7,363 nt of DNA from JARRRL01 sp037380725 (GTDB lineage Bacteria; Pseudomonadota; Gammaproteobacteria; Pseudomonadales; JANQJO01). The stretch lies in contig JARRRL010000122.1 in the NCBI GenBank assembly GCA_037380725.1, positions 1 through 7,363 on the forward strand, read 5' to 3'. The stretch's first letter is position 1. Each line of letters opens with the position of its first letter. Below the pieces are notes generated by a model. The model ran no database searches and was not told where the DNA came from. It worked only from the letters and a program-made list of their open reading frames with translations. Below are positions 5,784 to 7,363 of this stretch, one piece after another. Made by a program: the position numbers and the translations under genes.

Positions 5784-7082
5784 ATGACAACATCTTCCAA
5801 GATACACCAATCTGAAATGGCCTTCGAACGCGCTCAAAAAATCATTCCGGGTGGCGTCAATTCACCGGTACGCGCGTTTCAATCTGTCGGTGGAACGCCT
5901 CGATTTATCCAGCGCGCAGCGGGCGCTACCATCACCGACATCGACAACAACACCTACATTGACTACGTAGGCAGTTGGGGCCCCATGATCTTAGGTCACG
6001 CACACCCAACGGTCATTGCCGCCGTCCAACAAGCTTGCGTAAACGGTTTGAGCTACGGCGCACCCACAGAAATAGAATCAGAATTGGCTGAAAAAATTAG
6101 TGATATGGTGCCTAGCATTGAGCAAGTGCGCATGGTCAGCTCCGGCACAGAGGCCGTCATGAGCGCCATTCGTCTCGCCCGCGGCTTCACCGGACGGGAC
6201 TTAATCGTAAAATTCGAAGGGTGCTACCACGGCCACGCAGATTCGTTACTGGTTAAAGCAGGCTCCGGCGCACTGACCTTGGGCCAACCGACCTCCCCCG
6301 GCGTGCCGAAGGCAACCGTCGAGAGCACAATTATCGTCCAATATAACGATGCAACGGATATCAGCGAAACCTTTCATCGTTTCGGCGACCGCATCGCAGC
6401 GGTCATTGTTGAACCCGTCGCCGGAAACATGAATTTAATTCCCCCTCAACCCGGTTATCTGGAACATCTGCGATCCGTGTGTGATCACTACGGTAGTTTA
6501 CTGATCTTTGACGAAGTCATGACGGGTTTCCGCGTTCACCCTGGCGGTGCCCAAACCCGTTATAATGTCAAACCGGATCTCACAACACTGGGTAAAGTCA
6601 TTGGTGGCGGCATGCCGGTTGGCGCCTTCGGCGGACGTCGTGACATCATGGCCAAATTAGCTCCGCTCGGTCCGGTGTACCAAGCAGGCACCCTATCGGG
6701 TAACCCCATCGCCATGACAGCGGGGCTCACCACTTTACAATTAATTAGCGCACCCGGCTTTTACGAGCCGCTTTACGCACACACCGAACAACTGTGCTGC
6801 GGACTCGAAGCGGCGGCGCACGACTGCAACATCCCCTTCACCACTCAGCACGTCGGCACAATGTTCGGTTTCTTTTTTACGGAAAGTAAAACGGTGAGCA
6901 CATTTCAAGAAGTCAGCGCCTGCAACATCGAACGTTTTAAACGTTTTTTCCAAGGTATGCTTCAAGAAGGCGTCTACCTGGCTCCATCCGCGTACGAAGC
7001 CGGCTTTCTGTCCTCTGCGCACGATGATAGCCTCATCGCCCGCACCCTGACTGCCGCTCGACGTGTTATGCAGACACTGTAA
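5784..7082 (+). CDS. hemL: Glutamate-1-semialdehyde 2,1-aminomutase
   Basis: HemL is a cytoplasmic PLP enzyme of the C5 heme pathway that converts glutamate-1-semialdehyde to 5-aminolevulinate. The 432 residues begin with the family N-terminus AQKIIPGGVNSPVRAF (17-32). The gateway region YVGSWGPMILGHAHP (61-75) follows, then SSGTEAVMSAIRLAR (119-133), which binds the PLP phosphate, and FEGCYHGHAD (144-153). The cofactor aspartate is in IFDEVMTGFR (D243), and the catalytic lysine is K271 in TTLGKVIGGGMPVGAFGG. YQAGTLSGNPIAM (299-311) completes the class-III aminotransferase signature. No key residue is missing and the length is normal. ATG 5784 is preceded only by a weak TAGG 13 bases upstream. 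An in-frame ATG at 5817 would trim 11 residues but has no better site. The gene supplies the same heme pathway that ctaA and ctaB extend. Confidence 0.97.
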   Translation: MTTSSKIHQSEMAFERAQKIIPGGVNSPVRAFQSVGGTPRFIQRAAGATITDIDNNTYIDYVGSWGPMILGHAHPTVIAAVQQACVNGLSYGAPTEIESELAEKISDMVPSIEQVRMVSSGTEAVMSAIRLARGFTGRDLIVKFEGCYHGHADSLLVKAGSGALTLGQPTSPGVPKATVESTIIVQYNDATDISETFHRFGDRIAAVIVEPVAGNMNLIPPQPGYLEHLRSVCDHYGSLLIFDEVMTGFRVHPGGAQTRYNVKPDLTTLGKVIGGGMPVGAFGGRRDIMAKLAPLGPVYQAGTLSGNPIAMTAGLTTLQLISAPGFYEPLYAHTEQLCCGLEAAAHDCNIPFTTQHVGTMFGFFFTESKTVSTFQEVSACNIERFKRFFQGMLQEGVYLAPSAYEAGFLSSAHDDSLIARTLTAARRVMQTL

Positions 7083-7363
7083 TACGCCTTCTTTGACACC
7101 ACGTCATTCTCAATCCACTTTCATCAATCCCACATCGCGTTGCGACCGCTTGGTTCGCAACGCTCCCTGATCGATGGTGGCATTTCACAACAGATACGCA
7201 CCTTCCTACAAACGCCATTCATCCTATTTTACTGCTCACCCATCTACTGTTACACACCCCGCAAACCGACCAGACACAGCAGATTTATAACACATATTAT
7301 TATTTTTCAACAACTTAGCACTTCGAGTGATGCGCCCCCCATCCCCCACTCTCCAACACAATC
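7083..7363 (+). other. Gene-free, C-rich and G-poor tract after hemL (possible Rho-dependent terminator)
   Basis: No coding frame is supported in these 281 bases on either strand. The + strand is strongly skewed: 7083-7136 has 21 C and 3 G, and 7201-7260 has 25 C and 3 G. An unstructured C-over-G stretch directly after a stop codon is the usual look of a Rho loading (rut) region. There is no intrinsic terminator for hemL, which makes Rho-dependent ending plausible. An AT-rich patch near 7284-7310 has -10-like strings but no matching -35. A gene starting right of the window cannot be excluded. Confidence 0.45.
7137..7163. repeat. Strong hairpin downstream of hemL
   Basis: GCGTTGCGACC (7137-7147) pairs with GGTTCGCAACGC (7152-7163), with one bulged T and a GCTT loop, giving an 11-bp GC-rich stem 54 bp after the hemL stop. 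It is not followed by a T-run on either strand, so it is not a standard terminator. It could protect the mRNA 3' end after Rho termination or belong to a dispersed palindrome family. Confidence 0.65.

Noticed and set aside
7093..7098. Perfect TTGACA -35 box after hemL
   Set aside because: No -10-like hexamer is found at 16-18 bp, and no gene follows in the window.

Overview
The window is a stretch of ordinary gammaproteobacterial chromosome with about 50% GC by eye. Every confidently recognised gene is on the + strand. The gene families, the gene order (SURF1, small membrane protein, ctaA, ctaB) and the thiE-hemL pairing all suggest a gammaproteobacterium, probably free-living and aerobic. 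I cannot name a genus from this sequence.

Region 1 (about 1-3798) is the end of a cytochrome c oxidase assembly cluster. It holds a SURF1-family protein cut by the left edge, a small membrane-anchored protein with a CxxxC motif (the position usually taken by an unnamed SCO/thioredoxin-like protein), heme A synthase (ctaA) and protoheme IX farnesyltransferase (ctaB). CtaB makes heme O from heme B, CtaA oxidises heme O to heme A, and SURF1 helps deliver heme A to oxidase subunit I. ctaA and ctaB overlap by 4 bp, so they are probably translationally coupled. The oxidase subunits would be expected just left of the window.

Region 2 (3799-4088) is a 290-bp gap rich in inverted repeats. It contains a 15-bp bulged stem, three smaller dyads and a good match to a sigma-54 (-24/-12) promoter. 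It leads into a gene for a TorF/Gcw_chp-type outer-membrane protein (4089-4820), which ends in a strong intrinsic terminator (4852-4878).

Region 3 (4921-7082) holds thiE (thiamine phosphate synthase) and hemL (glutamate-1-semialdehyde aminotransferase, a heme-precursor enzyme). They are separated by an unusual 224-bp gap. That gap has a 13-bp direct repeat, a three-copy 15-bp tandem repeat, a candidate sigma-70 promoter built partly from those repeats, and a 32-codon frame on the minus strand that may be a gene remnant.

Region 4 (7083-7363) has no gene that I can support. It is very rich in C and poor in G on the + strand, with one strong hairpin, which suggests Rho-dependent termination after hemL.

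I see no CRISPR array, transposase, tRNA, rRNA or obvious new system. The observations most worth checking are the putative sigma-54 promoter of the porin-like gene, the repeat-built promoter region of hemL, and the large dyad after ctaB.
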